DNA of 64,000 nt. It comes from Actinomadura darangshiensis (GTDB lineage Bacteria; Actinomycetota; Actinomycetes; Streptosporangiales; Streptosporangiaceae). Of this stretch, positions 26,198 to 35,573 are shown in pieces. The translations under genes were made by a program, and so were the position numbers. The number at the start of each line of letters is the position of its first letter. Position 1 is the stretch's first letter. The notes beneath the pieces are model-generated. The model was not told the DNA's origin. It did no database searches and saw nothing but the letters and a program-made list of their open reading frames with translations. Location of the stretch: NCBI RefSeq assembly GCF_004349235.1, contig NZ_SMKY01000006.1, forward strand, positions 20,792 to 84,791, in the 5' to 3' direction.

Positions 26198-26830
26198 TCA
26201 CTGGGAGGCGTTCGGCGCGTCCTGCGCGTTCGAGCGGGGCGCCAGCAGCAGCTTGCAGGCCAGCCGGACGTCGGTCTCCACGTCCGCCATGGACGCGCGC
26301 CCGTTCAGGCTCGACTGCAGCACCCCGTACCAGCACTGCATCAGCAGGCGGCAGAGCGTGACGTCCTGCGCGGTCGGCACCTCGATGCCCACGGCGCGCA
26401 GCAGGATGTCCCGGAACGTGGCGTCGATGTGGGCGGTGTCGGCGACGGTCGCGACATGGGCGGTGTTGGACGCGTGCAGCATCGACGTCGACAGGACGGG
26501 CTGGGCCATCAGATGCCGGCTGGCCTGCACCAGCAGGTCGGCGACCGCGTCCTCGGGGGCGGTGCCGGGATCGGGCTCGGTGACCTGCTCGCGGAGCCGG
26601 TCGACCTGCGCCGCCATGACGCCGGTGAACAGGTGGATCTTGGACGGGAAGTACCGGTACAGGGTGCCGATCGCGACCCCGGCCGCCTTCGCGACGTCGT
26701 GCATCTGGACGCGTTCGAGGGACTTCTCGGCGCCGATGCGCGCCGCCGCGCGGAGAATGCGCTCGCGCCGGTCGTGCTGCTCCGGCGAGCTGGGCTCGGC
26801 GGACAGCCTGCCCGCTGCGATCCTCGCCAC
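26198..26830 (-). CDS. TetR-family repressor, KstR-like
   Basis: A 210-residue TetR regulator. The DNA-binding helix region reads RRERILRAAARIG, ERVQMHDVAKAAGVAIGTLY and RYFPSKIHLF (residues about 20-70), close to KstR, the repressor of cholesterol catabolism that responds to a steroid-CoA. The ligand domain is less informative. It precedes two SDR genes on the same strand and is divergent from kstD across 173 bases. KstR-like sites lie at 23473-23592. Specificity inferred. Confidence 0.75.
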   Translation of the reverse strand: MARIAAGRLSAEPSSPEQHDRRERILRAAARIGAEKSLERVQMHDVAKAAGVAIGTLYRYFPSKIHLFTGVMAAQVDRLREQVTEPDPGTAPEDAVADLLVQASRHLMAQPVLSTSMLHASNTAHVATVADTAHIDATFRDILLRAVGIEVPTAQDVTLCRLLMQCWYGVLQSSLNGRASMADVETDVRLACKLLLAPRSNAQDAPNASQ

Positions 26831-27003
26831 GGTCCTCCCCCCGGTCCTGTGCCGACCATGCCCTGTACTGCCAGGAACAATATCCAGAGTCCAGACCGTC
26901 CCCGCGATGCCCGATACCAGTCAGTGGGACGCGGCGTCCCGGCGGTGCGGCGCGCGTCTACGTTGTCGGCGCGCCGAGAACGCGAGGCCGGAGGGGACGT
27001 CAC

Positions 27004-28512
27004 GTGGGAAAAGCCGGGTGGGACGACGAATACGACGCGGTGGTCGCCGGGTCGGGGGCCGGGGCGATGGCGGGTGCGCTGACCGCCGCCTCGAACGGGC
27101 TCCGGACCGCCGTCCTGGAGAAGACGGCGCTGCTGGGCGGGACGTCCGCGTACTCGGGATCGGCGATCTGGCTGCCCGGCACGCAGGTGCAGGAGCGGGC
27201 GGGGATCGGCGACTCGTCCGAGGGGGCGCGCACCTATCTGCGCGCGCTGCTCGGGGACGGGTCCGCCGCGCACCGGGAGGCGTTCCTGGCGACCGCGCCG
27301 GAGCTGGTCGAGTTCCTGGAGAAGGATCCGGCGATCGAGTTCGAGTGGCGCCCGTTCCCCGACTACTTCGCCGCGCCGGGACGCCTGGACCTGGGACGTT
27401 CGTTCGTTCCGCTGGACCTGCCCGCCGAGCGGCTCGGGGAGCTGGCCGGGCTCGTCCGCCCGCCGGTCGACCGGGACCGGGCCGGGCGGGGGCACTCGGC
27501 GTCCAAGCCGATGATGCAGGGCCGGGCGCTGATCGGGCGGCTGCTGCTGGCGATCACCGCGACGGGCAACGGGGCCGTCCGCACCGAGACCCCGCTGACG
27601 GACCTGATCGTCGAGGACGGCCGGGTCGCCGGCGTCGAGGCGGGCGGGCTCCGGCTGCGGGCGAAGCGCGGGGTGCTGCTCGCGGCGGGCGGGTTCGAGT
27701 CGTCGGCCGCACTGCGGTCGGAACGGGGCGTGCCGGGCGGCGCGGCCTGGACGATGGCCCCGGCCGGCGCGAACACCGGCGACGCGATCGCGGCGGCCGT
27801 CCGCGCAGGCGCGTCCACCGGCCTGCTCGACCAGGCCTGGTTCTGCCCCGGCTCGCTGATGCCGGACGGCCGGGCCGCGTTCACGCTCGGCTTCCGCGGC
27901 GGCCTGATCGTGGACGGTTCGGGGCGCCGCTTCGCCAACGAGTCGCTGCCGTACGACCAGATGGGGCGGCGGATGGCGGCGGCCGAGGGCCCCTTCCACC
28001 TGATCTTCGACGCGCGGTCGCGGGGGCTGCCGGCGATCTCCGTCCCGCCGCTGATGCCGGACGAGCAGCTGGCGTCGGGCGCGTGGGTCGAGGCGGCCAC
28101 GCTGCCCGAACTGGCGGCGAGGATCGGCCTGCCGGGCGACGTACTGGCCGGCACCGTCGCCCGCTTCAACGGGTTCGCCGGGAAGGGCACCGACGAGGAC
28201 TTCCACCGCGGCGAGGACCCCTACGACCTGTACTTCACCGGCGGCGAACCGGCCGTCGTCGCCGTCGACGAGCCGCCGTACGTCGCGGCGAAGATCGTCC
28301 TGAGCGACCTCGGGACGAAGGGCGGGCTGCGCACCGACCCCGACGGCCGCGTCCTGGACGGCGCGGACCGTCCCATCGCCGGGCTCTACGCGGCCGGCAA
28401 CACCAGCGCCTCGTTCACCGGACCGGTCTATCCGGGGCCGGGCATCCCGATCGGATCGGCGATGGCGTTCGCCTACCGCGCCGTCCAGGACATGAGGAGG
28501 AACCACCCGTGA
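27004..28512 (+). CDS. kstD: 3-ketosteroid Delta1-dehydrogenase (KstD)
   Basis: A 502-residue FAD enzyme. It has the N-terminal FAD motif VAGSGAGAMAGALTA (about 14-28), EKTALLGGTSAYSGSAIWLP, and a C-terminal NTSASFTG then VYPGPGIPIGSAM. The Tyr and Gly in YPGPG correspond to the catalytic Tyr487/Gly491 region of Rhodococcus KstD. It would introduce the 1,2 double bond in ring A. Starts at GTG 27004 behind GGAGGGG. Its stop overlaps the following secreted lipase gene (GTGA). The window has a second, more distant homologue at 59702-61186. Confidence 0.82.
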   Translation: MGKAGWDDEYDAVVAGSGAGAMAGALTAASNGLRTAVLEKTALLGGTSAYSGSAIWLPGTQVQERAGIGDSSEGARTYLRALLGDGSAAHREAFLATAPELVEFLEKDPAIEFEWRPFPDYFAAPGRLDLGRSFVPLDLPAERLGELAGLVRPPVDRDRAGRGHSASKPMMQGRALIGRLLLAITATGNGAVRTETPLTDLIVEDGRVAGVEAGGLRLRAKRGVLLAAGGFESSAALRSERGVPGGAAWTMAPAGANTGDAIAAAVRAGASTGLLDQAWFCPGSLMPDGRAAFTLGFRGGLIVDGSGRRFANESLPYDQMGRRMAAAEGPFHLIFDARSRGLPAISVPPLMPDEQLASGAWVEAATLPELAARIGLPGDVLAGTVARFNGFAGKGTDEDFHRGEDPYDLYFTGGEPAVVAVDEPPYVAAKIVLSDLGTKGGLRTDPDGRVLDGADRPIAGLYAAGNTSASFTGPVYPGPGIPIGSAMAFAYRAVQDMRRNHP

Positions 28513-29675
28513 CGACCACCATCAGGCGTGCGGCCGGACTGGCCACCGCCGCGGTCATGTGCGCGGCGACGGCCGGAATCACCGCCGTTCCAGCGCAGGC
28601 CGCCCCCGGGCAGCGCGGCAAGCTGATCAGCAGTGCCCCGCTGACGAACGCGGCGGCACTCCCGAGCGCGGCGAAGAACCGGTTCGTCACCTATGTCTCC
28701 GAGGGGGCGCGCGGGCAGCGCATCCGCGTGACGGGCACGGTCGCCGTGCCGAAGGGGACGCCCCCGCGCGGCGGCTGGCCGGTGCTGAGCTGGGCGCACG
28801 GCACGACCGGCACCGCCGACGCCTGCGCACCGTCCGCCGACACGGCGAACGGCCCGGCCCACGACTACCTGTCGATCACGGAGAAGTACCTGGACAAGTG
28901 GGTCGCGCGCGGCTTCGCCGTCGTCCAGACCGACTACGAGGGCCTCGGCACGCCCGGCGGGCACCCGTACATGAACGGCGCCAGCGAGGCGAATGCCGTC
29001 ACCGACATCGTGCGCGCGGCCCGCCGCGCCGACCACCGCATCGGACGCGACTGGTTCGTCGCCGGTCACAGCCAGGGCGGCCAGGCGACGCTCTACACGG
29101 CCGCGTCCAGGTCGCGGGACATCCGGCTCAGGGGCGCCGTGGCAATCGCGCCGGGCTCCCAGATGAGCCAGGCGGCCGAGTACGTCAAGGCGCAGCACCC
29201 GGGGGCGGAGACGGCGCTGCCGTTCCTGTTCGTCCTGCTCAACGGGGCGAAGGCGGCCGACCCGTCCTTCGTTCCCGAGGACCTACTGACCCCCCGGGCA
29301 GGAGCGGCCGCCAAGGCCGGGCGGACGAACGCCTGCCTGCTGCAACTCAAGCAGCTCAGCGCGAACCTGCCGCTGGACAAGGTGTTCCGGGCGGACGCCG
29401 ACCTCACGCGGTTCGAGAACTACTACGACTCGCAAGAGGCGCTGGGCCTGAACCTGAAGGTCCCGACGCTGGTCGCCCAGGGCACCGCCGACCGCGAGGT
29501 CTCCCCCGCCGCAACGCAGAACCTCGTGAAGGACCTGTGCAGCCGGTACGGATCGATCGCCTACCGGGCGTTCGACGGCGCCGACCACCGGGCCAGCATC
29601 GACGCGTCGTTCGAGGCGTCGCTGAAGTTCGTCCAGGACCTGCGCGCCGGCCGGACACCGCCGACCACCTGCTGA
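28509..29675 (+). CDS. Secreted lipase-family alpha/beta hydrolase
   Basis: A 388-residue exported protein. A Sec signal peptide (basic MTTTIRR, hydrophobic core, cleavage after AQA near residue 31) is followed by a secretory-lipase (LIP-type) hydrolase domain. The nucleophile elbow GHSQGG is near residue 184, with Asp in QGTADREVSP and His in GADHRAS. The GTG at 28509 overlaps the kstD stop and has GGAGG upstream. Cotranscription with kstD suggests it releases a steroid from an ester outside the cell (inference). Confidence 0.83.
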   Translation: MTTTIRRAAGLATAAVMCAATAGITAVPAQAAPGQRGKLISSAPLTNAAALPSAAKNRFVTYVSEGARGQRIRVTGTVAVPKGTPPRGGWPVLSWAHGTTGTADACAPSADTANGPAHDYLSITEKYLDKWVARGFAVVQTDYEGLGTPGGHPYMNGASEANAVTDIVRAARRADHRIGRDWFVAGHSQGGQATLYTAASRSRDIRLRGAVAIAPGSQMSQAAEYVKAQHPGAETALPFLFVLLNGAKAADPSFVPEDLLTPRAGAAAKAGRTNACLLQLKQLSANLPLDKVFRADADLTRFENYYDSQEALGLNLKVPTLVAQGTADREVSPAATQNLVKDLCSRYGSIAYRAFDGADHRASIDASFEASLKFVQDLRAGRTPPTTC

Positions 29676-29728
29676 CCGCCCACCCCGGCGACACGCAGTC
29701 CGCGGACGTCCGGGTGGTACCGGATGGG

Positions 29729-30673
29729 CTAGCGCGGGTGTTTCCGCAGCCAGTCGACGTAGTCGGGGACGGCGCGCTCGACGTCGTAGGCCGGGCGGAA
29801 GGCGGTGTCCTCCCGTAGCCGGGTGATGTCGAGGTAGTTGTCGGTGGGCCGGTCGGGGTTACGCCCCTGCGGAAGGACGATGTCCGCACCCGGCACCGCC
29901 GCGTTGATCGCGTCGACCACCTCGCCGTACCGGACCAGCCGCCCGGACGAGACGTTGTAGATGCGATGGTTCAGATGCTCCGCGACCATGAGCAGCGCGA
30001 TCGCCCGGCCGCAGTCCTTCACGTAGCAGAGGTCGGTGGCGTCCTCGGCGTACGCGGGCGGCCGAGGCGGGGTGAGGTCGGCGTCCTCGCCCCGGACCGC
30101 CGCGCTGAGCAGGCGGGGCAGCGCGAAGAACGGGTTGTCGGGCAGCCCCAGCGGGCCCCAGATGGTGCCGATCCGCAGGCTCACCGTCTCGAACCCGGCG
30201 CTGTCGCCGGCCAGCGCGGCGAACAGTTCCGCGGTCCTCTTGAACACCGGGATCTGGTGCGGCGCCACCACCGGCAGCGCGGCGTCCTCACGCCAGGGGA
30301 CCTCGTCCACCGCCGCGTACGCGGCGATCGTGCTCGCGACCGCGAACCGCCGCACGCCCCACTCCCGCGCCGCCTCGAGGACGTTCAGCAAGCCGGAGAC
30401 GTCGGCGCGCAGGTACTCGATCGGATCGGGCAGATCGTGGGGGGCGGCCGCGAGGTGCACGATACCGGTGATCTCGTGTCGCCCGCCGATGCCGAGGACG
30501 GCTTCCCGGTCCGTGGTGTCCAGCGGCTCGACCACGATCCCGGGCTCCCCGGCGAGGAACTCCGGCATCCCACTCGACCGGTGCGCGGTGACCACGACGG
30601 ATTCGCCCAGGTCGAGCAGCGCCCGCGCGGTGTGCGACCCGATCGACCCCAGACCGCCGCTGACGAGGATCAC
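29729..30673 (-). CDS. NAD-dependent epimerase/dehydratase-family protein lacking the catalytic Tyr
   Basis: A 314-residue extended-SDR protein with [15 protein letters not shown] (residues 5-19), [10 protein letters not shown] and [10 protein letters not shown]. At the usual YxxxK site it reads PVFKRTAEL: the lysine is present but the tyrosine position is Ile/Pro. It may therefore be a non-classical reductase or a binding protein. Converges on the secreted lipase gene. Substrate unknown. Confidence 0.78.
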   Translation of the reverse strand: MILVSGGLGSIGSHTARALLDLGESVVVTAHRSSGMPEFLAGEPGIVVEPLDTTDREAVLGIGGRHEITGIVHLAAAPHDLPDPIEYLRADVSGLLNVLEAAREWGVRRFAVASTIAAYAAVDEVPWREDAALPVVAPHQIPVFKRTAELFAALAGDSAGFETVSLRIGTIWGPLGLPDNPFFALPRLLSAAVRGEDADLTPPRPPAYAEDATDLCYVKDCGRAIALLMVAEHLNHRIYNVSSGRLVRYGEVVDAINAAVPGADIVLPQGRNPDRPTDNYLDITRLREDTAFRPAYDVERAVPDYVDWLRKHPR

Positions 30674-30793
30674 GCCGGCCCTCCCGCCATGCGGCGAGGT
30701 CCGCCGTGCCCGGCTCGCCGGACCCTTCGCGCCGGCTCGGGGCCGGCGTCGGGAGCAGAGGGAAGATACGTGATCAGCTGCATGACCGCGACG

Positions 30794-31666
30794 CTATGCC
30801 GGAACCGGACGCCCCTCTTGTACGAAACGGCCATCTCCCCGGCGGAGCATCGGGAGGTAGGACGCAGCGTGGTCGTGCCCGCAGGCGCACGCGGCGCCGT
30901 ACTGCGCCAGCAGTGCGCCAGGCGGCGCCCCCGCGAGCCGGCGGCACTCGCGGCTGAGATGTGCCTGGTCGTGGTACCCGCTTTCGACCGCCCACCGTGC
31001 GAGATCGACTTCTGCGGCCTCCGGCTGGTCGACCGAGGCCTGGACGCGAGCGATGAAGCCCTGGAAGCGCAGGACACGGTGCAGCTCCTTGGGCCCGACG
31101 CCGACCGCGTCCCGGCAGCGGCGGCGCAGCTGGCGCTCGGAGATCGACAGCAGCGCCGGCAGGGCGGCGGTCCCGCGGACGGATCCGGGCATGAGACGCG
31201 CGACGGCCTCGTTCACCAGCGGGTCCGGTTCACCGGCGGATCGTGCGACGAACGACTGGAGGAACGCGAGCGCGGCCTGCGGCGTGGCGGCGTCCCCCAA
31301 CACGTCCGTCAGGCGGGACAGCTCCTTCCAGATGTCGCTTCCCGCGACGTTCTGATCGACGAGCTCGTCGGCCGGCATACCGACCAGGCCACCGAGCACG
31401 CCTGGACGCAGCCGTATCCCGACGACCGTGCCACCCGCCGGTATGTCGTGATAAACCGACGTGGTCAGGGGCCCGAGCAGCCGCGGCGACTCACCGAGGA
31501 CGCACCACATCTCGGCGCCACCGTTGGGCACGTGCCGCTGCGCCAGGCCCCGGTCGCCGACCTGCTGTATCCAGACGGACGAGGCGAGCGGGCCAAGCGC
31601 GCCCACCGGCGCACGCTCCACGTAAGACGATTCTCCGGCCACCGGAACATCCTGCCAAACCCGCAC
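30794..31666 (-). CDS. AraC-family transcriptional regulator
   Basis: A 290-residue regulator. The C-terminal domain has the AraC helix pair ISERQLRRRCRDAVGVGPKE and the second motif YHDQAHLSRECRRLAG. The N-terminal 150 residues resemble the DUF6597-type sensor domain. After the HTH there is an unusual CACGHDH segment that could bind a metal. ATG at 31666. It lies between an epimerase and a winged-helix gene; target unknown. Confidence 0.82.
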   Translation of the reverse strand: MRVWQDVPVAGESSYVERAPVGALGPLASSVWIQQVGDRGLAQRHVPNGGAEMWCVLGESPRLLGPLTTSVYHDIPAGGTVVGIRLRPGVLGGLVGMPADELVDQNVAGSDIWKELSRLTDVLGDAATPQAALAFLQSFVARSAGEPDPLVNEAVARLMPGSVRGTAALPALLSISERQLRRRCRDAVGVGPKELHRVLRFQGFIARVQASVDQPEAAEVDLARWAVESGYHDQAHLSRECRRLAGAPPGALLAQYGAACACGHDHAASYLPMLRRGDGRFVQEGRPVPA

Positions 31667-31694
31667 ATGAGGTTCCCCGTGGCGCGGCGTGCGG

Positions 31695-32774
31695 TCAGGG
31701 AAGGGTGATCGTGGCCTCTAGGCGCAGGTACTCGCCGCACCGTCTGGCGGCCCGGTCCAGGGCTTCGATCTCCGGACGCGTCAGGGCCCGGTAAGGGCGC
31801 AGGTCGAACCGCACATGGTCGCGGCCGATGGTGCGCCGCATGTCGGCGACGAGTTGTGCGTCGACCAGGGCCATCCCGACCGCGGACACCCGGGTGCGCG
31901 GCACGTCACCGGCGGCGTCCAGCACCCAGCGGGAGTCCTGGTAGCCGCGGTATGTCTCGTCGAGGACCTGCAGGAGATGGCCCGCGGGATCCTGCGGTTC
32001 GCCGGGAGCATCTGCGGGGGCGTGCCAGAAGGTGCGCCCGTCGTGCTCGAACGAGTCGAGCCGATCACGCACCCGCCGCAGGCCGGCGCGCACGTCGGTG
32101 AGCGTGAGCGTCGCCCAGTAGGCGAGGTCCCGCTCGGTCGCCGGGCCATGCCCGGTGAAGTAGCGCAACGCGAGTTCTGCCAGCGCATCGGCCCGGTCGA
32201 GCCGCCGTGGTGCCGGCACGCGCTCGGCCATCAGCGCGTAGGCGTGTTCGCCGTCGACGGCCCGCCCGCTGCAGATCAGCCCGTCCAACTCGGCGTGGGC
32301 CAGCAGGATCATCACCATCTGCCCGCTGGCCGGGACACCGCGCCCGAGCAACTCCTCAGCCAGCTGCGCGCGGGTGAGCCGTCCCCGGCTCGCCAACGCC
32401 TCCATCATGGCGGCGACCGCCCGGTCGATGGAACGGTCGTCGAGGCCGTGGGCATTGCGGAGCTGCTGGCCGGTGACCCGCCGCACACGTGGGCCTGTCA
32501 GGTCGAGCAGCCAGCCGATGTCCTCGGCCCGCACGAAGTGCCACGTCGGTCGCAGCACGTGCGTACGCACGATGGCGCCGTCGTCGAGGAGGGCCCCCAA
32601 ATCGGCCTGGTCGGGGTTCCGCGTGCGCGAGGCCACCGCCCAAGCCGCCTGACCGGGGTTTTCTGCCTGGACGGCCAGGAGTGAGCTCACCGCCTCGCCT
32701 GCCGACCCGACGTGGGGCCGGACCAGGTGCTGGCTGCGCAACCGCCATCGAGCAACGTCGGCGTCCCGCACCAT
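31695..32774 (-). CDS. Winged-helix DNA-binding protein (HTH_42/AlkZ-like)
   Basis: A 359-residue protein of the winged-helix HTH_42 family (YcaQ/AlkZ relatives). Conserved blocks are LLAVQAENPGQA near residue 33, THVLRPTWHFV near 71 and RYFTGHGPATERDLAYW near 208. AlkZ-type members are DNA glycosylases using a QxQ motif. This sequence has VQAEN there, so glycosylase activity is uncertain. It is probably a DNA-binding or repair protein, unrelated to its neighbours. Confidence 0.72.
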   Translation of the reverse strand: MVRDADVARWRLRSQHLVRPHVGSAGEAVSSLLAVQAENPGQAAWAVASRTRNPDQADLGALLDDGAIVRTHVLRPTWHFVRAEDIGWLLDLTGPRVRRVTGQQLRNAHGLDDRSIDRAVAAMMEALASRGRLTRAQLAEELLGRGVPASGQMVMILLAHAELDGLICSGRAVDGEHAYALMAERVPAPRRLDRADALAELALRYFTGHGPATERDLAYWATLTLTDVRAGLRRVRDRLDSFEHDGRTFWHAPADAPGEPQDPAGHLLQVLDETYRGYQDSRWVLDAAGDVPRTRVSAVGMALVDAQLVADMRRTIGRDHVRFDLRPYRALTRPEIEALDRAARRCGEYLRLEATITLP

Positions 32775-32860
32775 GCCACCACCCTCCGGACCCGAACCGG
32801 GAACACCCTAACCAAGCACGCTGACATCCACACCCGACCCGTCCGACCATCGGGAAGCCT

Positions 32861-34027
32861 TCAGACGAGGTTGTCTTCTACCTTTAGGCCGAATTCGCCT
32901 CGGCCGTACATGGACAAGGCGTGCTCCACGTCGTTGGCGACGTGGACGCTGCCGGCGTGGGCGTCGCGCCAGGCGCGTTCGATGACGTTGCCGCGGTGGA
33001 GGGAGTTGCCGCCGGCGGTCTTGAAGAGGATGTCGATCGCCTCGATGGCGCGTTCGGTGCCGCGGACCTGGTCGCGGCGGGCGCGCAAGCGCAGCTCCAT
33101 CGGGATCTTCTCGTTGCGGGCGGCGTACTCGTGGATCTCGCGGACGTTGCGGTCGGTCTGCAGGACGGCGGCGTCGATCTCGGACGCGGCGCGGGCGACG
33201 GCGACCTGCGCGAACTGGTCCTCGACGAAGCGGCCGCCGCCGAGGCTGAGGCGGATCCGGTCGCGCATGCGGGTGACGTAGAGGTCGTGGCAGCCGGCGG
33301 CCATGCCGATCACGCTGGCGGCGACGGTGGTGGTGAAGATCGTCCCGAACGGCATGCGGTAGAGGGGGCCGGTGTTGACCTTGCGGCCGGGGTTGCGGAG
33401 CTGGGCCTGCTCGAAGTTGCGCATGGCGCGGTGGGACGGGACGAAGGCGCCCTCGACGACGATGTCGTCGCTGGCGGTGCCGCGCAGGCCCATCGAGTCC
33501 CAGACCTCGGCGATCTCGTAGTCCTTCGCCGGGACGAGGACGGTCATGAAGTCGACGGGACGTCCCTCGGCGCCGACGACGAGGGCGCCGAGCAGGGCCC
33601 AGGACGCGAACTCGCAGCCGGACGAGAACGACCAGCGGCCGGTCAGCTCGTAGCCGCCGTCGACCGGGGTGAGGCGGCCGATCGGGGCGTAGGACGAGGC
33701 GATGAGGGTGTCGGGGCCGGCGCCCCACACCTCGCGCTGCGCCTCGTCCGCGAACAGGCCGAGGTGCCAGGAGTGGACGCCGAGGACCGCGGCGACCCAG
33801 CCGGTCGAGCCGCAGGCGCCGGAGACGGCGCGGATCACCTCGTAGAAGGCGACGGGGTCGTCCTCGGCGCCGCCGTAGCGGGTGGGCTGGAGCATCCGAA
33901 AGACCCCGGCGGCGGTCAGCTCGCGGATCGTCTCGGCGGGGATGCGCCCCTTCTCGTCCACGGACCGGGCCCGCTCGGCGATGCCGGGCAGCAGCTCGCG
34001 GACGGCGTCCAGGACCTCGTTGCTCAT
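32861..34027 (-). CDS. hsaA: HsaA-like flavin-dependent monooxygenase (3-HSA hydroxylase)
   Basis: A 388-residue acyl-CoA-dehydrogenase-fold monooxygenase. It follows HsaA closely: FRMLQPTRYGG, SGACGSTGWVAAVLGVHSWH, SSSYAPIG, SSGCEFASW, RARRDQVR and WRDAHAGSVHVANDVEHA. HsaA, with reductase HsaB, hydroxylates the phenolic ring A of 3-HSA to the catechol cut by HsaC. No hsaB is in this window. The ATG at 34027 follows GGAAGGA. It is divergent from kshA across 143 bases. Confidence 0.88.
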   Translation of the reverse strand: MSNEVLDAVRELLPGIAERARSVDEKGRIPAETIRELTAAGVFRMLQPTRYGGAEDDPVAFYEVIRAVSGACGSTGWVAAVLGVHSWHLGLFADEAQREVWGAGPDTLIASSYAPIGRLTPVDGGYELTGRWSFSSGCEFASWALLGALVVGAEGRPVDFMTVLVPAKDYEIAEVWDSMGLRGTASDDIVVEGAFVPSHRAMRNFEQAQLRNPGRKVNTGPLYRMPFGTIFTTTVAASVIGMAAGCHDLYVTRMRDRIRLSLGGGRFVEDQFAQVAVARAASEIDAAVLQTDRNVREIHEYAARNEKIPMELRLRARRDQVRGTERAIEAIDILFKTAGGNSLHRGNVIERAWRDAHAGSVHVANDVEHALSMYGRGEFGLKVEDNLV

Positions 34028-34170
34028 CCCCGTTCCTTCCCTAGTACGGCCATTGCAGGAGACCATGCTGCCGTGGCGCCGCGGGGACGTGCGTCCCGGC
34101 CACCGGGACTCACGGGTCGGGACGGTGACCTGCGACCTAACGTTCGAATCACGCAGCCGTCGCTGAAGGG
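34028..34170. promoter_or_regulatory. hsaA/kshA divergent promoter region
   Basis: These 143 bases separate two steroid genes. The only notable site is TAACGTTCGAA near 34138-34148. It has AACGTT without the 2-base spacer of a KstR site, so I do not call an operator. Confidence 0.35.
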
Positions 34171-35337
34171 ATGATCCACGTGACCGCAACCGAGTCGGAC
34201 GCCGTCCGCGCCATCGAGGCCGAGACGATTTCGCGCCGGTTCGCCCGGGGATGGCACTGCCTGGGGCTGGCCGAGACGTACCGCGACGGCAAGCCCCACA
34301 CGGTCGACGCGTTCGGGCAGAAGCTCGTGGTCTTCACCGGTGCGGACGGCAAGACGAACGTCCTGGACGCCTACTGCCGGCACATGGGCGGCGACCTGTC
34401 CGACGGCACCGTCAAGGGCAACGAGATCGCCTGCCCGTTCCATGACTGGCGCTGGGGCGGCGACGGCCGGTGCAAGAAGATCCCGTACTCGCGCCGCGTC
34501 CCGCTGCGCGCCCGCACGGCCGCGTGGCCGACGATGGAAGTGAACAAGCTGCTGTTCGTCTGGAACGACCCGGAGGGCGGCAAGCCCCCCGAGGACGTGA
34601 CGATCCCGGTGATCGAGGGCGCCGGCCGCGACGACTGGACGGAGTGGCGCTGGACGGAGCAGGTCGTCCACACCAACTGCCGCGAGATCATCGACAACGT
34701 CGTCGACATGGCGCACTTCTTCTACATCCACAAGTCGTTCCCGACGTACTTCAAGAACGTCTTCGAGGGCACGGTCGCCACGCAGATCATGAAGGGCCGG
34801 AGCCGGGACGACGCCCGCCGGGAGCGCGGGGAGAACGGCGGCGGCGGCCCGCGGATGCTCGGCAACTCCTCCGTCGCGTCCTACCACGGCCCCTCCTTCA
34901 TGATCGACGAGCTGACGTACCACTACGAGGGGTACGACCTGCGGTCCGTCCTGATCAACTGCCACTACCCGATCGACGAGAACTCGTTCTCGCTGCACTC
35001 GGGCATCATCGTCCAGCACAGCGACAAGCTGTCGCCCGAGGCGGCCGAGGCGAGCGCGCAGAAGCTGTCGGAGTTCATCCTGACCGGTTTCGAGCAGGAC
35101 GTCGCGATCTGGAAGCGCAAGGCCCGCATCGACAACCCGCTGCTCTGCGAGGAGGACGGCCCGGTCTACCAGCTGCGCCGCTGGTACGAGCAGTTCTACG
35201 TGGACGTCGCCGACATCAGGCCGGAGATGACCGACCGGTTCGAGTTCGAGATCGACACGACGCGTCCGGTCGAGTCGTGGCAGAAGGAGGTCGAGGAGAA
35301 CCTCGCGCGGCGGGCGGCGCAGGGGGCCTCGGCGTGA
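34171..35337 (+). CDS. kshA: 3-ketosteroid 9-alpha-hydroxylase oxygenase KshA
   Basis: A 388-residue Rieske oxygenase. The [2Fe-2S] ligands are Cys69-x-His71 (YCRHMGGDLSDG) and Cys88-x2-His91 (CPFHDWRWGGDG). The mononuclear iron site is in DNVVDMAHFFYIH (His182, His187). The C-terminal RIDNPLL...YQLRRWYEQFYVDVADI block is characteristic of KshA. It hydroxylates C9, which with KstD opens ring B. The ATG at 34171 has AAGGG very close; GTG at 34180 is better spaced from it. It begins an operon of four genes with stop-start overlaps. kshB is not present here. Confidence 0.93.
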   Translation: MIHVTATESDAVRAIEAETISRRFARGWHCLGLAETYRDGKPHTVDAFGQKLVVFTGADGKTNVLDAYCRHMGGDLSDGTVKGNEIACPFHDWRWGGDGRCKKIPYSRRVPLRARTAAWPTMEVNKLLFVWNDPEGGKPPEDVTIPVIEGAGRDDWTEWRWTEQVVHTNCREIIDNVVDMAHFFYIHKSFPTYFKNVFEGTVATQIMKGRSRDDARRERGENGGGGPRMLGNSSVASYHGPSFMIDELTYHYEGYDLRSVLINCHYPIDENSFSLHSGIIVQHSDKLSPEAAEASAQKLSEFILTGFEQDVAIWKRKARIDNPLLCEEDGPVYQLRRWYEQFYVDVADIRPEMTDRFEFEIDTTRPVESWQKEVEENLARRAAQGASA

Positions 35338-35573
35338 CGACCCGCCAGGACGAACGCCTCCTGGAGGGCCCGCTGGTGCCGGTCTCCTGCCGCCGCTGCG
35401 CCGCCGAGGTGCTGGTGCGCAAGGCGAGCTGGGAGCAGACGAGCATCCAGTGGAACGCCGCCGCGCGGGCCGCGTGCACGACCCTCGACGAGGATCCGCT
35501 CGCGACCTGCCCGGCGCTGCGCTCGGCCGTCCAGGAGGCGGCGCTGAACGGCTCCGTCACGGTGCCGGAGTGA
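35334..35573 (+). CDS. Small cysteine-containing protein in the kshA operon
   Basis: A 79-residue protein with overlaps at both ends (GTGA with kshA, GTGA with the next SDR). It has one CRRC motif near residues 19-22 (VPVSCRRCAAEVLV), followed by KASWEQTSIQW, then AACTTL and TCPALRSAV. The two further cysteines could with CxxC bind zinc or an iron-sulfur cluster. I do not recognise a characterised family. Position suggests an accessory or electron-transfer role for the KshA system (inference). Confidence 0.7.
   Translation: MTTRQDERLLEGPLVPVSCRRCAAEVLVRKASWEQTSIQWNAAARAACTTLDEDPLATCPALRSAVQEAALNGSVTVPE

Noticed and set aside
34138..34148. KstR site between hsaA and kshA
   Set aside because: AACGTT lacks the central two-base spacer and flanking T/A positions of the KstR palindrome.
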